From the NCBI RefSeq assembly GCF_012911865.1, contig NZ_JAAXYH010000007.1, positions 124,001-188,000 on the forward strand: a stretch of DNA of 64,000 bases. The letters are read 5' to 3'. The notes beneath the pieces were generated by a model that was not told the origin of the DNA, did no database searches, and was given only the letters and a program-made list of their open reading frames with translations. The position numbers were made by a program, and so were the translations under genes. Source of the stretch: Shewanella salipaludis (GTDB lineage Bacteria; Pseudomonadota; Gammaproteobacteria; Enterobacterales; Shewanellaceae). Positions 1 through 10,040 of the stretch are shown piece by piece. The stretch's first letter is position 1; each line of letters starts with the position of its first letter.

Positions 1-1034
1 GGAATGCCATGCTTGTCTGCCGCGGCCTTGAAACCGAGGGCGATACGCTCCGTCTTGGCCGCCAATGCTTCGTACAGGCCTTCCTCACACAGTGCCTCCA
101 TCTGCGTCAGACCGGCACTCATGGCGATAGGGTTACCGGACAAGGTCCCCGCCTGGTACACGGGGCCGGTTGGCGCTATGTATTGCATCACTTCCTTGCG
201 ACCACCGAAGGCGCCCACCGGCATGCCGCCGCCTATGACCTTGCCCAGGGTGGTCAGATCCGGCGTCACGCCGTAATGGCCCTGGGCGCCGCTCATGGCG
301 ACCCGAAACCCCGTCATCACTTCGTCTATGATCAGCAAGGCGCCGAACTCGTCGCACAGGGCGCGCAACCCTTGGAGGAACCCGGGGACAGGCGGAATGC
401 AGTTCATGTTGCCGGCAACGGGTTCTATTATGATGCAGGCGATATCGCTCGGGTACTGCTCGAACAGGCTTCTCACCGAATCCAGATCGTTATACACGGC
501 GGTCAACGTATGCTTGGCAAAATCTTCCGGGATCCCGGGTGAGCTTGGCTGTCCCAGGGTCAATGCCCCAGAGCCGGCTTTCACCAGCAGGCAGTCGGCG
601 TGGCCGTGGTAGCAGCCCTCGAACTTCAAGATCTTGTCCCTGTTGGTGAAACCTCGGGCCAGGCGGATGGCGCTCATGGTCGCTTCTGTGCCCGAACTGA
701 CCATCCGCACCTGCTCGATGGACGGCACCATGGCGATGACTTTCTCGGCCATCTGCACTTCCAGCGCCGTCGGCGCGCCGAAAGACAGGCCATTCTCGGC
801 GGCGGCCAGCACGGCCTGGCGGATCTTGGGATGATTATGCCCCAAGATCATAGGGCCCCAGGAACCGACATAGTCGATATAGGCCTTGCCGTCGGCATCA
901 TAGATGTAGGCGCCATCGGCACGTTCGATAAACAGAGGCGTGCCACCGACACCGTTGAAGGCGCGCACCGGCGAGTTGACGCCGCCGGGAATGGTTTTCT
1001 TTGCCTGTTCAAATAAGCTTTCGGAACGGGTCAT
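1..1034 (-). CDS. hemL: Glutamate-1-semialdehyde 2,1-aminomutase (C-terminus off the window)
   Basis: PLP enzyme that converts glutamate-1-semialdehyde to 5-aminolevulinate, the committed C5-pathway step of heme synthesis, in the cytosol. Reading the reverse strand from the ATG at 1034 gives a start [13 protein letters not shown] and about 344 residues before the window edge, against a family length near 430, so the last 80 or so residues are missing. The PLP lysine is in [10 protein letters not shown] (K265, the same position as in well-studied HemL), and the GTEAT and DEVMTG motifs of class III aminotransferases are intact. It lies 26 nt downstream of pyrB on the same strand, so the two may be cotranscribed. 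The family call is firm; the rest of the gene cannot be judged. Confidence 0.95.
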   Translation of the reverse strand, partial: MTRSESLFEQAKKTIPGGVNSPVRAFNGVGGTPLFIERADGAYIYDADGKAYIDYVGSWGPMILGHNHPKIRQAVLAAAENGLSFGAPTALEVQMAEKVIAMVPSIEQVRMVSSGTEATMSAIRLARGFTNRDKILKFEGCYHGHADCLLVKAGSGALTLGQPSSPGIPEDFAKHTLTAVYNDLDSVRSLFEQYPSDIACIIIEPVAGNMNCIPPVPGFLQGLRALCDEFGALLIIDEVMTGFRVAMSGAQGHYGVTPDLTTLGKVIGGGMPVGAFGGRKEVMQYIAPTGPVYQAGTLSGNPIAMSAGLTQMEALCEEGLYEALAAKTERIALGFKAAADKHGI

Positions 1035-1060
1035 CTTAAGTCCTTAGAGTCTTGGCCGGA

Positions 1061-2080
1061 TCAACGATCGGCTTTGCGTGAATACCAATTTACCGGACAC
1101 TCGTATTTTTCCAGCTGGGTATCCACCCCGAGTGTCAATGCAAACAGCGCCATGCGGATCAACAGGCCATTGTCCGCCTGGCGGAAGATGGCCAGGTTCG
1201 GGTGGCTGTTGAGATCATTGTCCAGCTCGTTTGCCTGGGCGCGGGAGTCGCGCGGCAGCGGATGCATGATCACTGTGTTGGATTTGCAATGCTGGGTGTA
1301 GATGCTTTGGTTCAACCTGAACTTGCCACGGTACTTGTTGGCCTCATCCTGGGACGGGAAACGTTCCTCCTGGATGCGGGTCAGGTAGAGTATGTCGGCC
1401 TGGTGCAGATTGCCTTCGAGTTGGTCGGTGATTGTGACCCTGTGGCCGGCGTTGGCTATGTCGTCGAGCACATAGTCGGGCATGGCCAGCTCGCCGGGGG
1501 AGATCAGGGTGAAGCTGATGTTCTTATGCATGCATAGCAGGCGCGACAGCGAGTGCACCGTGCGGCCATGCTTGAGGTCGCCCACCATGGCGATATGCAT
1601 GCCATCGACGCCGCGACCGGCGAAGCCGAGTTCTTTCTGTATGGTGAATAAGTCCAGCAGCGCCTGGGTCGGGTGCTCGTTGGCACCATCGCCGCCGTTG
1701 ATCACCGGCACCCGGCTGCCTTCGGCAAATTCCTTGACCGAGTAGGCCTCCGGATGGCGCATGGCGATCACATCCGAATAGGTGGATAACACCCTGGCGG
1801 TATCATAGAGAGATTCGCCCTTGGACAGCGAGGACGAGGCCATGCCCGTGGTTTCCCTGACATGACCGCCGAGCAGGTTGAAGGCACAACCGAAGCTGAC
1901 GCGGGTACGGGTGCTGGGTTCGAAGAACAGGTTGCCCAGAATGGCGCCTTCGAGCACCTTGGTGCGTTTCTCCCGCAGCGCATAAGGGGTCATGCGGTTG
2001 GCAACATTGAAAATAGTGTGAATTGCGTCCAGATCTAACTGGTTTACTGAGAGGATATGAGATCCTTCGAACTGAGTCAT
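1061..2080 (-). CDS. pyrB: Aspartate carbamoyltransferase catalytic chain
   Basis: Condenses carbamoyl phosphate with aspartate to N-carbamoylaspartate, the first committed step of de novo pyrimidine synthesis. The 339-residue protein has the carbamoyl-phosphate loop FFEPSTRTR near residue 50, HPTQALLDL near 130, an R-x-Q-x-x-R element (TRIQEER) and HPLPR near 265, all in ATCase order; HPLPR rather than the ornithine-enzyme HCLP argues for aspartate. I chose the ATG at 2080; an in-frame TTG 15 nt upstream has no better ribosome site. The chain is longer than the roughly 310 residues of enteric PyrB, and no pyrI regulatory gene is adjacent: hemL follows instead. Upstream it faces the divergent sulfhydrylase gene across about 265 bp. 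Confidence 0.9.
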   Translation of the reverse strand: MTQFEGSHILSVNQLDLDAIHTIFNVANRMTPYALREKRTKVLEGAILGNLFFEPSTRTRVSFGCAFNLLGGHVRETTGMASSSLSKGESLYDTARVLSTYSDVIAMRHPEAYSVKEFAEGSRVPVINGGDGANEHPTQALLDLFTIQKELGFAGRGVDGMHIAMVGDLKHGRTVHSLSRLLCMHKNISFTLISPGELAMPDYVLDDIANAGHRVTITDQLEGNLHQADILYLTRIQEERFPSQDEANKYRGKFRLNQSIYTQHCKSNTVIMHPLPRDSRAQANELDNDLNSHPNLAIFRQADNGLLIRMALFALTLGVDTQLEKYECPVNWYSRKADR

Positions 2081-2246
2081 CAGCCTGGGTTCCAATTGCT
2101 GTGGTCCGTCTTGGGCATTTTGCCTGCCAAAACAGCCCTGATGTTATGTAGGGTGGCTGAGGCGCGATTGTAGCAGAAGCCAAGGGACAGGGAAATAACC
2201 GCCGGGGATATTTGCCTGGAGATAGCGACCATGCAAGGTTGACATT

Positions 2247-2278
2247 TAGACGCGATATAGACATCTGGATGGCCATCT
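2247..2278. promoter_or_regulatory. Possible met-box-like operator upstream of the sulfhydrylase gene
   Basis: The segment holds AGACATCT at 2259-2266, which matches 7 of 8 positions of the MetJ box AGACGTCT, with weaker AGAC- and ATCT-like neighbours on either side. MetJ operators are tandem 8-mers, and the adjacent 8-mers here match only about half the positions. The place, about 80 nt before a methionine or cysteine sulfhydrylase gene, fits. This is inference from a short match. Confidence 0.2.
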
Positions 2279-2345
2279 GTTAGCTTGGTTGCCTGGGTAT
2301 GAATTTCATACAAGGCGAGACAACTCTTTTGTTAAGGATGGCAGC

Positions 2346-3641
2346 ATGAAACTTGAGTCTCTGGCGTTACATTATGGGTATCGGTCCGAAACGACCACCA
2401 AAGCGGCGGCGGTGCCGATTTATCAAACCACCTCTTATACCTTCGACGATACCCAACATGGTGCCGATCTATTCGATCTCAAAGTCGCCGGCAACATCTA
2501 CACCCGCATCATGAACCCCACCACAGAGGTATTGGAGCAACGCCTGGCGGCCATGGAAGGTGGCATAGGCGCGCTGGCCGTCGCCTCGGGCATGGCGGCG
2601 ATAACCTATGCGATTCAGGCGCTGACCCAGGTGGGCGACAATATCGTCAGCAGCAGCCAACTCTATGGCGGCACCTACAACCTGTTCGCCCATACCTTGC
2701 CGCGTCAGGGCGTGACAGTGCGCATGGCGGCATTCGACGATTTCGACGGTCTCGAGGCCTTGATCGACGCCAATACCAAGGCGGTATTCTGCGAGTCCAT
2801 AGGTAACCCGGCGGGCAACATAGTCGATCTGCAGCGTCTGGCCGAGATAGCCCATCGCCACGGGGTGCCGCTGATCGTCGACAATACTGTCGCGACCCCT
2901 GTGTTATGCCGGCCGTTCGAGCATGGTGCCGACATAGTGGTACATTCATTGACCAAGTATATCGGCGGTCATGGCACCACCATAGGCGGGGCCATCATAG
3001 ATTCGGGCAAGTTTGACTGGCGCGCCGATAAGCAGAGGTTCGCGCTGCTCAACGAAGCAGATCCTTCCTACCATGGGGTGGTATACACAGAGGCCTTCGG
3101 CCCGGCGGCATTCATAGGTCGCTGTCGTGTGGTGCCGCTGCGCAACACGGGCGCGGCCCTGTCGCCCCAAAGTGCCTTCCTGCTGTTGCAGGGACTGGAA
3201 ACCCTGAGCCTGCGCATGGAGCGTCATTGCAGCAATGCCCTGGCCCTGGCCGAGTATCTGGTGCAACACCCCAAGGTCAGCTGGGTCAACTACGGGGCCT
3301 TGGCACGCAGTCCCCATAGGGATAACTGCCATAAGATCACCGGCGGCAAGGCCTCCGGCATCATAAGTTTCGGCATCGAGGCGGCAACGGCCGAAGAAGG
3401 CAAGCAGGCGGGAGGGCGTTTCATCGATGCCCTGCAGATGATCCTGCGCCTGGTGAATATCGGCGATGCCAAGTCATTGGCATGCCATCCGGCCAGCACC
3501 ACCCACAGGCAGTTGGATGCCAGGGAGCTGGCCAGGGCCGGGGTGTCCGAGGATCTGGTGCGGATCTCGGTAGGGATAGAGCACATAGATGACATCATAG
3601 CCGATGTCGCCCAGGCCCTGGACAGGGCGACCTCGGCCTAG
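2346..3641 (+). CDS. O-acetylhomoserine/O-acetylserine sulfhydrylase (Cys/Met PLP enzyme)
   Basis: PLP-dependent enzyme of the Cys/Met metabolism family. The 431-residue length, the start [11 protein letters not shown], the [17 protein letters not shown] segment and the PLP-lysine motif [10 protein letters not shown] near residue 205 match the long O-acetylhomoserine (thiol)-lyase (MetY) type, which makes homocysteine from O-acetylhomoserine and sulfide, rather than the shorter MetB or MetC. The ATG at 2346 is preferred: AAGGA lies 7 nt before it and homology begins at once, whereas an upstream in-frame extension looks non-homologous. It is divergent from pyrB and converges on the ClC gene with only 21 nt between stops. 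Cystathionine gamma-synthase or methionine gamma-lyase activity cannot be ruled out from sequence. Confidence 0.85.
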   Translation: MKLESLALHYGYRSETTTKAAAVPIYQTTSYTFDDTQHGADLFDLKVAGNIYTRIMNPTTEVLEQRLAAMEGGIGALAVASGMAAITYAIQALTQVGDNIVSSSQLYGGTYNLFAHTLPRQGVTVRMAAFDDFDGLEALIDANTKAVFCESIGNPAGNIVDLQRLAEIAHRHGVPLIVDNTVATPVLCRPFEHGADIVVHSLTKYIGGHGTTIGGAIIDSGKFDWRADKQRFALLNEADPSYHGVVYTEAFGPAAFIGRCRVVPLRNTGAALSPQSAFLLLQGLETLSLRMERHCSNALALAEYLVQHPKVSWVNYGALARSPHRDNCHKITGGKASGIISFGIEAATAEEGKQAGGRFIDALQMILRLVNIGDAKSLACHPASTTHRQLDARELARAGVSEDLVRISVGIEHIDDIIADVAQALDRATSA

Positions 3642-3662
3642 GAAACGGAGCACGGCTGTCCG

Positions 3663-5387
3663 TCATACTTGCTCGGAGCGTATCTCCTGCTGCAGCATGG
3701 ACCAGCTGATCACGCCGACGACCTGCTGCGGCGCATCCTGGTAGATATAGACCTCACCACTGCGTTTGGGTGAGAGCTGCAGGTAAACCTCATTCAAGGT
3801 GGCGGTATCGGGCAGCCCGGCCATGGGATGGCGCGAGAGGGTGGTGCTGTCTTCGAGGGAGTGCATCTCCAGGCTGAGCATTTCTATCATCCCGTCGGCA
3901 TTGCGCACCAGCACGGGTCGGCCCTCGGCGCGTTTGAGCACCTCCAGCAGCAGCTCGTCGTTGTTATTGACTATCACGAAGCGCTTATCCATCAGGGCCC
4001 GCACGCCTTTCTTCTGCAAGCCCAGGTTCACCGGCGCGACCTTGTAGCCCAGGCCCATGATATCCAGCTGGCGGAAGAAGATGGAACTGGTATTGAATCC
4101 CTGATAGGCGATGAGGAATGCCGGGATGGTGACGAACATGGCCGGCAATATGATGGATGCATTGTTGGTTAACTCAAGCAAGGCCACCAGCGCCGCCAGG
4201 GGGGCACTCAGACAGACCCCCATCATGGCCGTCATGCCTATGACGGTATAGAGGCCGACATAGGGGGCACTGGAGGGAAACAGGCTGGCACTGACCAGGG
4301 CCAGGATGGCGCCGAGCAGGGCACCTATGCCATAGAGGGGGCCGATCAAGCCGCCGGGGATCCCCAGGCCTATGGCCGCTATGGTGGCAACCATCTTGGC
4401 GACCAGCAGGGCGCATAAGAGCGCCAGGCTGGGGTGCTCGCCTATGGCCTGGCCGATGGCGAGATCGCCCGTGCCCAAGGCCTGGGGCAACCAGAGGCCT
4501 ATCAGGGTGGTGATGCCGCCGGCGAGCAGCAGGCGATAGATCAACGGCCAGTCCTGCCCCCTGGCCGTGACTCTGATGAGCGAGAAGTTGAACAGGGCGG
4601 CGGCGCAGCCGAGCACCACGCCGCCGAGGGCCAGTATGGGGTAATGATCCAGGGGAATATGGATCATCTGGATGCTGTCGTATTCATGGACATTGCCGAA
4701 CACCAGCTGGCTGGAAACCGCACCGCAGATGGCCGACAGCATGATGGGGAAGAAGTAATGGATCTTGTATTCCCGCACCACCACTTCCAGCACGAAGATC
4801 ACCGCCGCCAGCGGGGCGTTGAAGGTGGCGGCGATGCCGGCGGCGATGCCGCTGGCACACATGATGCGCACACTGTTGTCCGGCAGCTTGAATTTCTCGG
4901 CCAGCACGCTGGCGCTGACGGCGCCCAGGTGGATCGCCGGTCCCTCCCGGCCGACGGAAAAATTGGTGCCAAGGGCAAACAGCGCCTGGAAGAACTGCCC
5001 TGGGGCGGATTGCAGCGGGATCTTGCCATAGTGCAATTTCACCCTATGCAATACATAGGCTATTCCCATGCGGCGGTAGCGTTTCGAGCCGATTCTGGCG
5101 ACCAGCCAGATTAAAACTGCGCCGAAAAGTGGCAACAGGGCTCGCCAGTCACCCACTATGGCCGTAAAATCCATCTCCCGGGTCTGGGTATAGTGGTTGG
5201 CCCACAGCAGTAACAGGCGGAATAAAATGATCACGCCTGAGGCGAATAGGGCAAATAGCAATGCCAGCAGACAGAGCTGGGCACTGGTTCTGGCCTGGGA
5301 GAGTTGATCCCTGAGCTCGTTGCGCAGGTACCTGCGCGTGGCTATGGCGGTGCGCGTTATCGTGGTTTTATTGATCGCTATTTGCAC
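3663..5387 (-). CDS. ClC-family chloride channel/antiporter with C-terminal CBS region
   Basis: Inner-membrane anion channel or Cl-/H+ exchanger of the ClC family. The 574-residue protein has a long basic N-terminus, then about ten or more hydrophobic segments from residue 35 to 440, the anion-pathway motif GREGP at 146-150 with the gating glutamate, and GIPGGLIGP in the second half. The last 120 residues look like a CBS pair, which binds nucleotides in other ClC proteins. The first selectivity motif GSGIP of ClcA is not recognisable; HYGKIP lies in its place near residue 119. The start is GTG at 5387, with AGG 8 nt upstream. It is divergent from the coiled-coil gene at 5461. Exchanger or channel mode is not decidable here. 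Confidence 0.88.
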   Translation of the reverse strand: MQIAINKTTITRTAIATRRYLRNELRDQLSQARTSAQLCLLALLFALFASGVIILFRLLLLWANHYTQTREMDFTAIVGDWRALLPLFGAVLIWLVARIGSKRYRRMGIAYVLHRVKLHYGKIPLQSAPGQFFQALFALGTNFSVGREGPAIHLGAVSASVLAEKFKLPDNSVRIMCASGIAAGIAATFNAPLAAVIFVLEVVVREYKIHYFFPIMLSAICGAVSSQLVFGNVHEYDSIQMIHIPLDHYPILALGGVVLGCAAALFNFSLIRVTARGQDWPLIYRLLLAGGITTLIGLWLPQALGTGDLAIGQAIGEHPSLALLCALLVAKMVATIAAIGLGIPGGLIGPLYGIGALLGAILALVSASLFPSSAPYVGLYTVIGMTAMMGVCLSAPLAALVALLELTNNASIILPAMFVTIPAFLIAYQGFNTSSIFFRQLDIMGLGYKVAPVNLGLQKKGVRALMDKRFVIVNNNDELLLEVLKRAEGRPVLVRNADGMIEMLSLEMHSLEDSTTLSRHPMAGLPDTATLNEVYLQLSPKRSGEVYIYQDAPQQVVGVISWSMLQQEIRSEQV

Positions 5388-5460
5388 TGAGTTCGCCTGA
5401 TTTTCATGGATTTTGACTCTCGGAGAGTCGATTGTATTTTATATAAGGGTTTGTTAGCTA

Positions 5461-6264
5461 ATGCTAAATTATCATCGTTGGCGCGATCGCCTGCAAGTGC
5501 TGGAGCGCAAGTTTCGTCCCTCCAGCCTGTATTTGTCTCTGTTGGTGCTGGTGGCCTTCACCTTGGGTGGTTTGAGCTGTTATCAATTGCTGACCAGTGA
5601 ACAACCTTTGCTCCAACATAACAGTGATAAGGTGCAAAAACTATTGGCCCAGGTGCAGGAGCAGGCGCAACAGCTGGCGAGCCGCAACCTGGAGCTGGCG
5701 GTCGAGCGTGAAGCCAACAACCATATGCAGCAGATGTTTGCCGAGCAGTTGCAGCAACAGCAGGAGCTGCAGCATGAACTGGGCTTCTATCGCAGCATAA
5801 TGGCGCCGGAGAATAATGCCGAAGGGGTGGCCATTCATGGGCTGGAGTTGACCCCCGGCCTGCTGGCGGGGCAATACCGGCTCAAGTTGATCCTGACCCA
5901 GCTGCAAAAACGGCGCCAGAAGATCAAGGGCAAGGGGGAGCTGACGCTCATGGGAATACAGGAGGGCGAGCCGCTGGAGCTGAGCCTGAGTCAACTCATG
6001 GACGGCAAGCTCAACTTCGATTTCCGCTATTTCCAGGTACTGGAAGCCGAATTCAGCCTGCCGGAAGGCTTTAATCTGCAGCGCATCCTGGCCAAGGTCA
6101 TAGTGCCCTCGAGCCGTTGGACCAAGGGATCCCAGACGGAGCAGAGCTTCGATGCGGCCGAATTGCTGCAGGGTGAAAAAGAACCCAGGGTAATACTTGA
6201 ACAAAACAGTCAGGTAAAGGATAATTTGCCACAGCAAACTGAAGTAAGAGGTAGTAATGACTGA
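5461..6264 (+). CDS. DUF6776-type membrane-anchored coiled-coil protein
   Basis: A 267-residue protein with one hydrophobic segment at about residues 24-45, preceded by basic residues, so probably an inner-membrane anchor with the rest in the periplasm. Residues 55-110 are very rich in Gln, Glu and Leu and look like a coiled coil ([12 protein letters not shown] and similar). The C-terminal half is a mixed beta-type domain with no catalytic motif I know. Members of this family are often found just before erpA in Shewanella and relatives, and here the gene overlaps erpA by 8 nt, which implies coupled translation. Its function is unknown. The family name is from memory and moderately sure. Confidence 0.75.
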   Translation: MLNYHRWRDRLQVLERKFRPSSLYLSLLVLVAFTLGGLSCYQLLTSEQPLLQHNSDKVQKLLAQVQEQAQQLASRNLELAVEREANNHMQQMFAEQLQQQQELQHELGFYRSIMAPENNAEGVAIHGLELTPGLLAGQYRLKLILTQLQKRRQKIKGKGELTLMGIQEGEPLELSLSQLMDGKLNFDFRYFQVLEAEFSLPEGFNLQRILAKVIVPSSRWTKGSQTEQSFDAAELLQGEKEPRVILEQNSQVKDNLPQQTEVRGSND

Positions 6265-6607
6265 ACAAGCTGACGCAGCAATGCCGATCCAATTTACCGA
6301 TGCGGCAGCGGCCAAGGTAAAGGGGCTGTTGGAAGAAGAGCAGAACCCTGATTTAAAGCTGCGGGTGTATGTGACCGGTGGCGGTTGCTCTGGATTTCAG
6401 TATGGTTTTACGTTCGATGAGAAGGTCAACGAAGGCGACTTTACCATAGAGAAACAAGGCGTGTTGCTGGTGGTCGATCCCATGAGCCTACAGTACCTGG
6501 TCGGTGGCGAAGTGGACTACACCTCTGGGCTGGAAGGCTCACGCTTCTTCGTTAAAAACCCCAACGCCACTACCACTTGTGGCTGCGGCGCCAGCTTCTC
6601 TGTGTAA
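6257..6607 (+). CDS. erpA: Iron-sulfur cluster insertion protein ErpA
   Basis: A-type carrier that passes Fe-S clusters to apo-enzymes, including the isoprenoid enzymes IspG and IspH. The 116-residue protein has the three conserved cysteines of the HesB/IscA family: one in [10 protein letters not shown] near residue 42 and the pair in the terminal CGCGASFSV. The ErpA-like N-terminal extension before [11 protein letters not shown] separates it from IscA and SufA. The ATG lies inside the end of the preceding membrane-protein gene (8-nt overlap). A strong hairpin terminator follows about 70 nt downstream. Confidence 0.95.
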   Translation: MTEQADAAMPIQFTDAAAAKVKGLLEEEQNPDLKLRVYVTGGGCSGFQYGFTFDEKVNEGDFTIEKQGVLLVVDPMSLQYLVGGEVDYTSGLEGSRFFVKNPNATTTCGCGASFSV

Positions 6608-6676
6608 GCGAGCGCTTTTCTGTCCGGGCGCAGGCTCGTGATTGCCGGCTGAACCCCAGGTTTAAGCCGGAAAATG

Positions 6677-6709
6677 AATCCCTAGCCGTTGCAGGTTAGG
6701 GATTTTTTT
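6677..6709 (+). terminator. Rho-independent terminator after erpA
   Basis: An 8-bp stem AATCCCTA (6677-6684) pairs with TAGGGATT (6697-6704) across a 12-nt loop and runs into seven T. It closes the DUF6776-erpA unit and separates it from glyA. Confidence 0.85.
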
Positions 6710-6905
6710 ATGCCTTCAGTTCCCGACGGCTTAGGCGCCGGGTCCCGGCCTTGGGCCTAGACCCGCTATCCTGGAGCCGGCAGTAATGAGCCGGACTCAA
6801 GCATAATTCCAAGGAATTTCATGTTTCAAATACTGGGATTGTGGCCGATTGCAGAGTAGAATACCGCGCAACCCTACCTATAAAAATTGGCTGCCGGAGT
6901 GAGCA

Positions 6906-8159
6906 ATGCTGAAGAAAGAGATGAACATCGCAGATTATGATCCCGAACTGTTTAAGGCGATTCAGAACGAGACCCTGCGTCAGGAAGAGCATATTGAGCT
7001 GATTGCTTCTGAGAACTACACCAGCCCACGGGTCATGGAAGCACAAGGTTCACAGCTGACCAACAAGTATGCCGAAGGCTACCCGGGCAAGCGTTATTAC
7101 GGTGGTTGCGAATACGTGGATGTCGTCGAGACTCTGGCCATAGAACGTGCCAAAGAGCTGTTCGGTGCCACTTACGCCAACGTCCAGCCCCATTCCGGCT
7201 CACAGGCCAACAGTGCCGTCTACATGGCCCTGCTCAATCCAGGCGACACAGTGCTGGGCATGAATCTGGCCCACGGTGGTCACCTGACCCACGGCTCTCC
7301 GGTTAACTTCTCGGGCAAGCTGTACAACATCATTCCTTACGGCATAGACGAGTCCGGCAAGATCGACTATGACGAGATGGAGCGTCTGGCCGTCGAGCAT
7401 AAGCCTAAGATGATGATAGGTGGCTTCTCCGCTTACTCGGGCATAGTCGACTGGGCTAGAATGCGCGAAATCGCCGATAAAATAGGTGCTTACCTCTTTG
7501 TCGACATGGCGCACGTGGCTGGTCTCATCGCCGCAGGCGTGTATCCCAACCCTGTGCCCCACGCCCACGTAGTCACTTCTACCACCCACAAGACTTTGGC
7601 CGGTCCCCGTGGCGGAGTGATCTTGTCGGCAGCCGACGACGAAGATCTGTACAAGAAGCTGAACTCTGCGGTATTCCCAGGTGGCCAGGGTGGTCCTCTG
7701 ATGCATGTTATCGCAGGCAAGGCCGTGGCCTTCAAGGAAGCGCTGGAGCCGGAATTCAAAGTCTACCAACAGCAAGTGGTGGACAATGCCCAGGCCATGG
7801 TTGAAGTCTTCCTGGCCCGCGGCTATAAGATAGTCTCAGGCGGCACCAGCAACCACTTGATGCTGGTTGATCTTATCGGCCGTGACTTGACGGGTAAAGA
7901 GGCTGATGCCGCTTTGGGCAGCGCCAACATCACAGTCAACAAGAACTCAGTGCCTAACGACCCGCGTTCACCTTTCGTGACCTCGGGTGTGCGTATCGGT
8001 ACCCCGGCCATCACACGTCGCGGCTTCAAAGAAGCCGAAGCCAAAGAGCTGACGGGCTGGATCTGTGACGTACTCGACGATGCCCACAACAGTGAGGTCA
8101 TAGCGCGGGTTAAGGCTCAGGTCCTGGCTCTGTGTGCCAGGTTTCCCGTTTACGGCTAA
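6906..8159 (+). CDS. glyA: Serine hydroxymethyltransferase
   Basis: PLP enzyme that interconverts serine and glycine while charging tetrahydrofolate with a one-carbon unit; the main source of C1 groups for purines, thymidylate and methionine. The 417-residue length is typical. Visible motifs are [18 protein letters not shown] near residue 30, YGGCEYVD, and the PLP lysine in [13 protein letters not shown] near residue 229. The ATG at 6906 has GGAG about 6 nt upstream. The gene is monocistronic, with a terminator on each side, and about 195 bp of leader region before it may hold its promoter. Confidence 0.97.
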   Translation: MLKKEMNIADYDPELFKAIQNETLRQEEHIELIASENYTSPRVMEAQGSQLTNKYAEGYPGKRYYGGCEYVDVVETLAIERAKELFGATYANVQPHSGSQANSAVYMALLNPGDTVLGMNLAHGGHLTHGSPVNFSGKLYNIIPYGIDESGKIDYDEMERLAVEHKPKMMIGGFSAYSGIVDWARMREIADKIGAYLFVDMAHVAGLIAAGVYPNPVPHAHVVTSTTHKTLAGPRGGVILSAADDEDLYKKLNSAVFPGGQGGPLMHVIAGKAVAFKEALEPEFKVYQQQVVDNAQAMVEVFLARGYKIVSGGTSNHLMLVDLIGRDLTGKEADAALGSANITVNKNSVPNDPRSPFVTSGVRIGTPAITRRGFKEAEAKELTGWICDVLDDAHNSEVIARVKAQVLALCARFPVYG

Positions 8160-8230
8160 GCCTAAGTCCTGTCAGTCAAAGTTAGCGCGAGCAGAGGCTT
8201 AACCTGAGACTGCAAATAGGATAAAATCCA

Positions 8231-8256
8231 ATGGCCGCACTAGCGGCCATTTTTAT
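8231..8256 (+). terminator. Rho-independent terminator after glyA
   Basis: A perfect 8-bp stem ATGGCCGC / GCGGCCAT (8231-8238 and 8243-8250) with a 4-nt loop, followed by TTTTTATTT. It lies 71 nt after the glyA stop. Confidence 0.93.
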
Positions 8257-8366
8257 TTCCGGGATCTGATGTTCAGGCTAAAATGTCGACGTCGGCTCGA
8301 GGTTTGACAGCCCGGCTATTCAGCTAGATCGGACCTACGCCTTAATTCAGTTCGGCAGGAGGCTCA

Positions 8367-8816
8367 ATGCATTGCCCATTTTGTAGCGCAACAGATACCA
8401 AGGTCATAGACTCACGCCTGGTGGCCGAGGGGCATCAGGTGCGCCGTCGCCGTGAATGTACCGAATGTCATGAGAGATTTACCACCTTCGAAGGTGCCGA
8501 GTTGGTCATGCCGCGGGTGATCAAGCGCGATGGCACACGCCAGCCGTTCGACGAGGAAAAGCTCCAGGGCGGCATGTTGCGTGCGGTCGAGAAGCGTCCC
8601 GTGTCCATGGATCAGATAGAACAGGCGCTGAGCAAGATAAAGTCGACCCTGAGGGCCACGGGTGAGCGTGAAGTGACCTCTGAGATGATAGGCAACCTGA
8701 TGATGGAGCAGCTGATGCACCTGGACAAGGTCGCCTATATCCGCTTCGCCTCGGTTTACCGCGCCTTCGAAGACGTGTCCGAATTTGGCGAGGCCATCGC
8801 CAAGCTGCAGAAGTAA
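8367..8816 (+). CDS. nrdR: Transcriptional repressor NrdR
   Basis: Zinc-ribbon and ATP-cone regulator that represses ribonucleotide reductase operons by sensing ATP and dATP. The 149-residue protein starts [17 protein letters not shown], with zinc cysteines in CPFC (residues 3-6) and CTEC (near 31-34), then RFTTFE and an ATP-cone from about residue 49 to 139 beginning [12 protein letters not shown]. It heads the riboflavin gene cluster; ribD begins 28 nt after its stop. NrdR-RibD linkage is common in gammaproteobacteria. Confidence 0.97.
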   Translation: MHCPFCSATDTKVIDSRLVAEGHQVRRRRECTECHERFTTFEGAELVMPRVIKRDGTRQPFDEEKLQGGMLRAVEKRPVSMDQIEQALSKIKSTLRATGEREVTSEMIGNLMMEQLMHLDKVAYIRFASVYRAFEDVSEFGEAIAKLQK

Positions 8817-8844
8817 GCGGCTTGTCTACCCAAGGGATGCCACT

Positions 8845-9966
8845 ATGAGCTGGTCCGCACTGGATAATCAAATGATGAGCCGCGCCATCAGGCTGGCGGC
8901 CAAGGGGCGTTACACCACGCGCCCCAATCCCAATGTCGGCTGCGTGCTGGTGAAAGACGGCCGGATCCTGGGTGAAGGTTTTCATCACAGGGCCGGAGAG
9001 CCCCACGCCGAGGTGCATGCCCTGCGCATGGCGGGTGAGGCCGCGCGCGGGGCCACCGCCTACGTGACCCTGGAACCTTGCAGCCATTACGGCCGCACCC
9101 CGCCATGCGCCCTGGCGTTGATCCAGGCCGGAGTGGCGCGTGTGGTCATAGCCACGGAAGATCCCAATCCCCAGGTTGCGGGGCGGGGCAGTCAGCTGCT
9201 GCGTGATGCCGGCATAGTCGTCGACCTCGGGTTGTTGGGCGCTGAGGCCTATGGCCTCAACCTGGGATTCATGAAGCGGATGCAAACGGGTTTGCCCTGG
9301 GTGACGGTCAAGTTGGCCGCCAGCCTCGATGGCAAGACGGCGCTGTCCAACGGTGTCTCCAAGTGGATCACCGGTCCAGAGGCGCGCCGTGATGTGCAGC
9401 GGCTGCGCGCCAGCCATTGCGCCCTGCTCACCGGGGTGGAAACCGTGCTGGCGGATGATCCCGGACTCAATGTGCGCCATGGCGAGTTGGGGAGTCTGGG
9501 CTTGAGTCTCAGCGAAACCGAGCTGTTGCAGCCCCTGAGGGTGATCCTCGACAGCCGTGCCAGGCTGACGGCCGACAAGGCGCTGTTCAGCATCGACAGC
9601 CCCATACTGCTGGTATCCTGCCGCGCCTATTCTGCCGCCCGGCTGGCACAATTCCCCTCCCACGTCAGTTGCCTGCAGCTGCCAGGGGAGGATGGCCGGG
9701 TCGACCTTGCGGCCCTGTTGGCCCATCTCGGTCGGAGCTGCAACTCTGTGCTGGTGGAAGCCGGCGCGACCCTGGCAGGCGCCGTTATCGAGCGGCGCCT
9801 GGCCGACGAGCTTATCCTGTACCAGGCGCCCAAGCTGTTGGGCGGACATGGACACAACCTCTTGAACTTGAATGATTATCAGGCCATGAGCGAGTTGCCG
9901 CACTTCGAGTTGATAGACGAGCGTAAGCTGGGCGCGGATCGCCGCATGACCCTGAGATTCGGTTAG
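8845..9966 (+). CDS. ribD: Bifunctional diaminohydroxyphosphoribosylaminopyrimidine deaminase / uracil reductase
   Basis: Carries out the second and third steps of riboflavin synthesis: deamination of the GTP cyclohydrolase II product, then NADPH reduction of its ribose. The N-terminal deaminase domain (residues 1-145) shows the zinc site HAEVHAL near residue 54 and EPCSHYGRTPPC near 78-89; the C-terminal reductase starts at about residue 150 with PWVTVKLAASLDGK. The protein has 373 residues. The ATG at 8845 is chosen because homology begins there (MSWSALDNQMMSRAI); the open frame extends 60 nt further upstream over the end of nrdR. Next gene is ribE. Confidence 0.95.
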   Translation: MSWSALDNQMMSRAIRLAAKGRYTTRPNPNVGCVLVKDGRILGEGFHHRAGEPHAEVHALRMAGEAARGATAYVTLEPCSHYGRTPPCALALIQAGVARVVIATEDPNPQVAGRGSQLLRDAGIVVDLGLLGAEAYGLNLGFMKRMQTGLPWVTVKLAASLDGKTALSNGVSKWITGPEARRDVQRLRASHCALLTGVETVLADDPGLNVRHGELGSLGLSLSETELLQPLRVILDSRARLTADKALFSIDSPILLVSCRAYSAARLAQFPSHVSCLQLPGEDGRVDLAALLAHLGRSCNSVLVEAGATLAGAVIERRLADELILYQAPKLLGGHGHNLLNLNDYQAMSELPHFELIDERKLGADRRMTLRFG

Positions 9967-10040
9967 CCCAACGCTAACGCGCCGGTCGCACCGCGGCGGG
10001 CGTCAGTATTTAGCCCCTGAACTGGGTAAGTGAGTAGAAT

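Noticed and set aside
8521-9903. A 460-residue open frame on the minus strand opposite ribD
   Set aside because: It overlaps two well-identified genes, is low in recognisable motifs, and looks like the reverse-strand shadow of GC-rich coding DNA.
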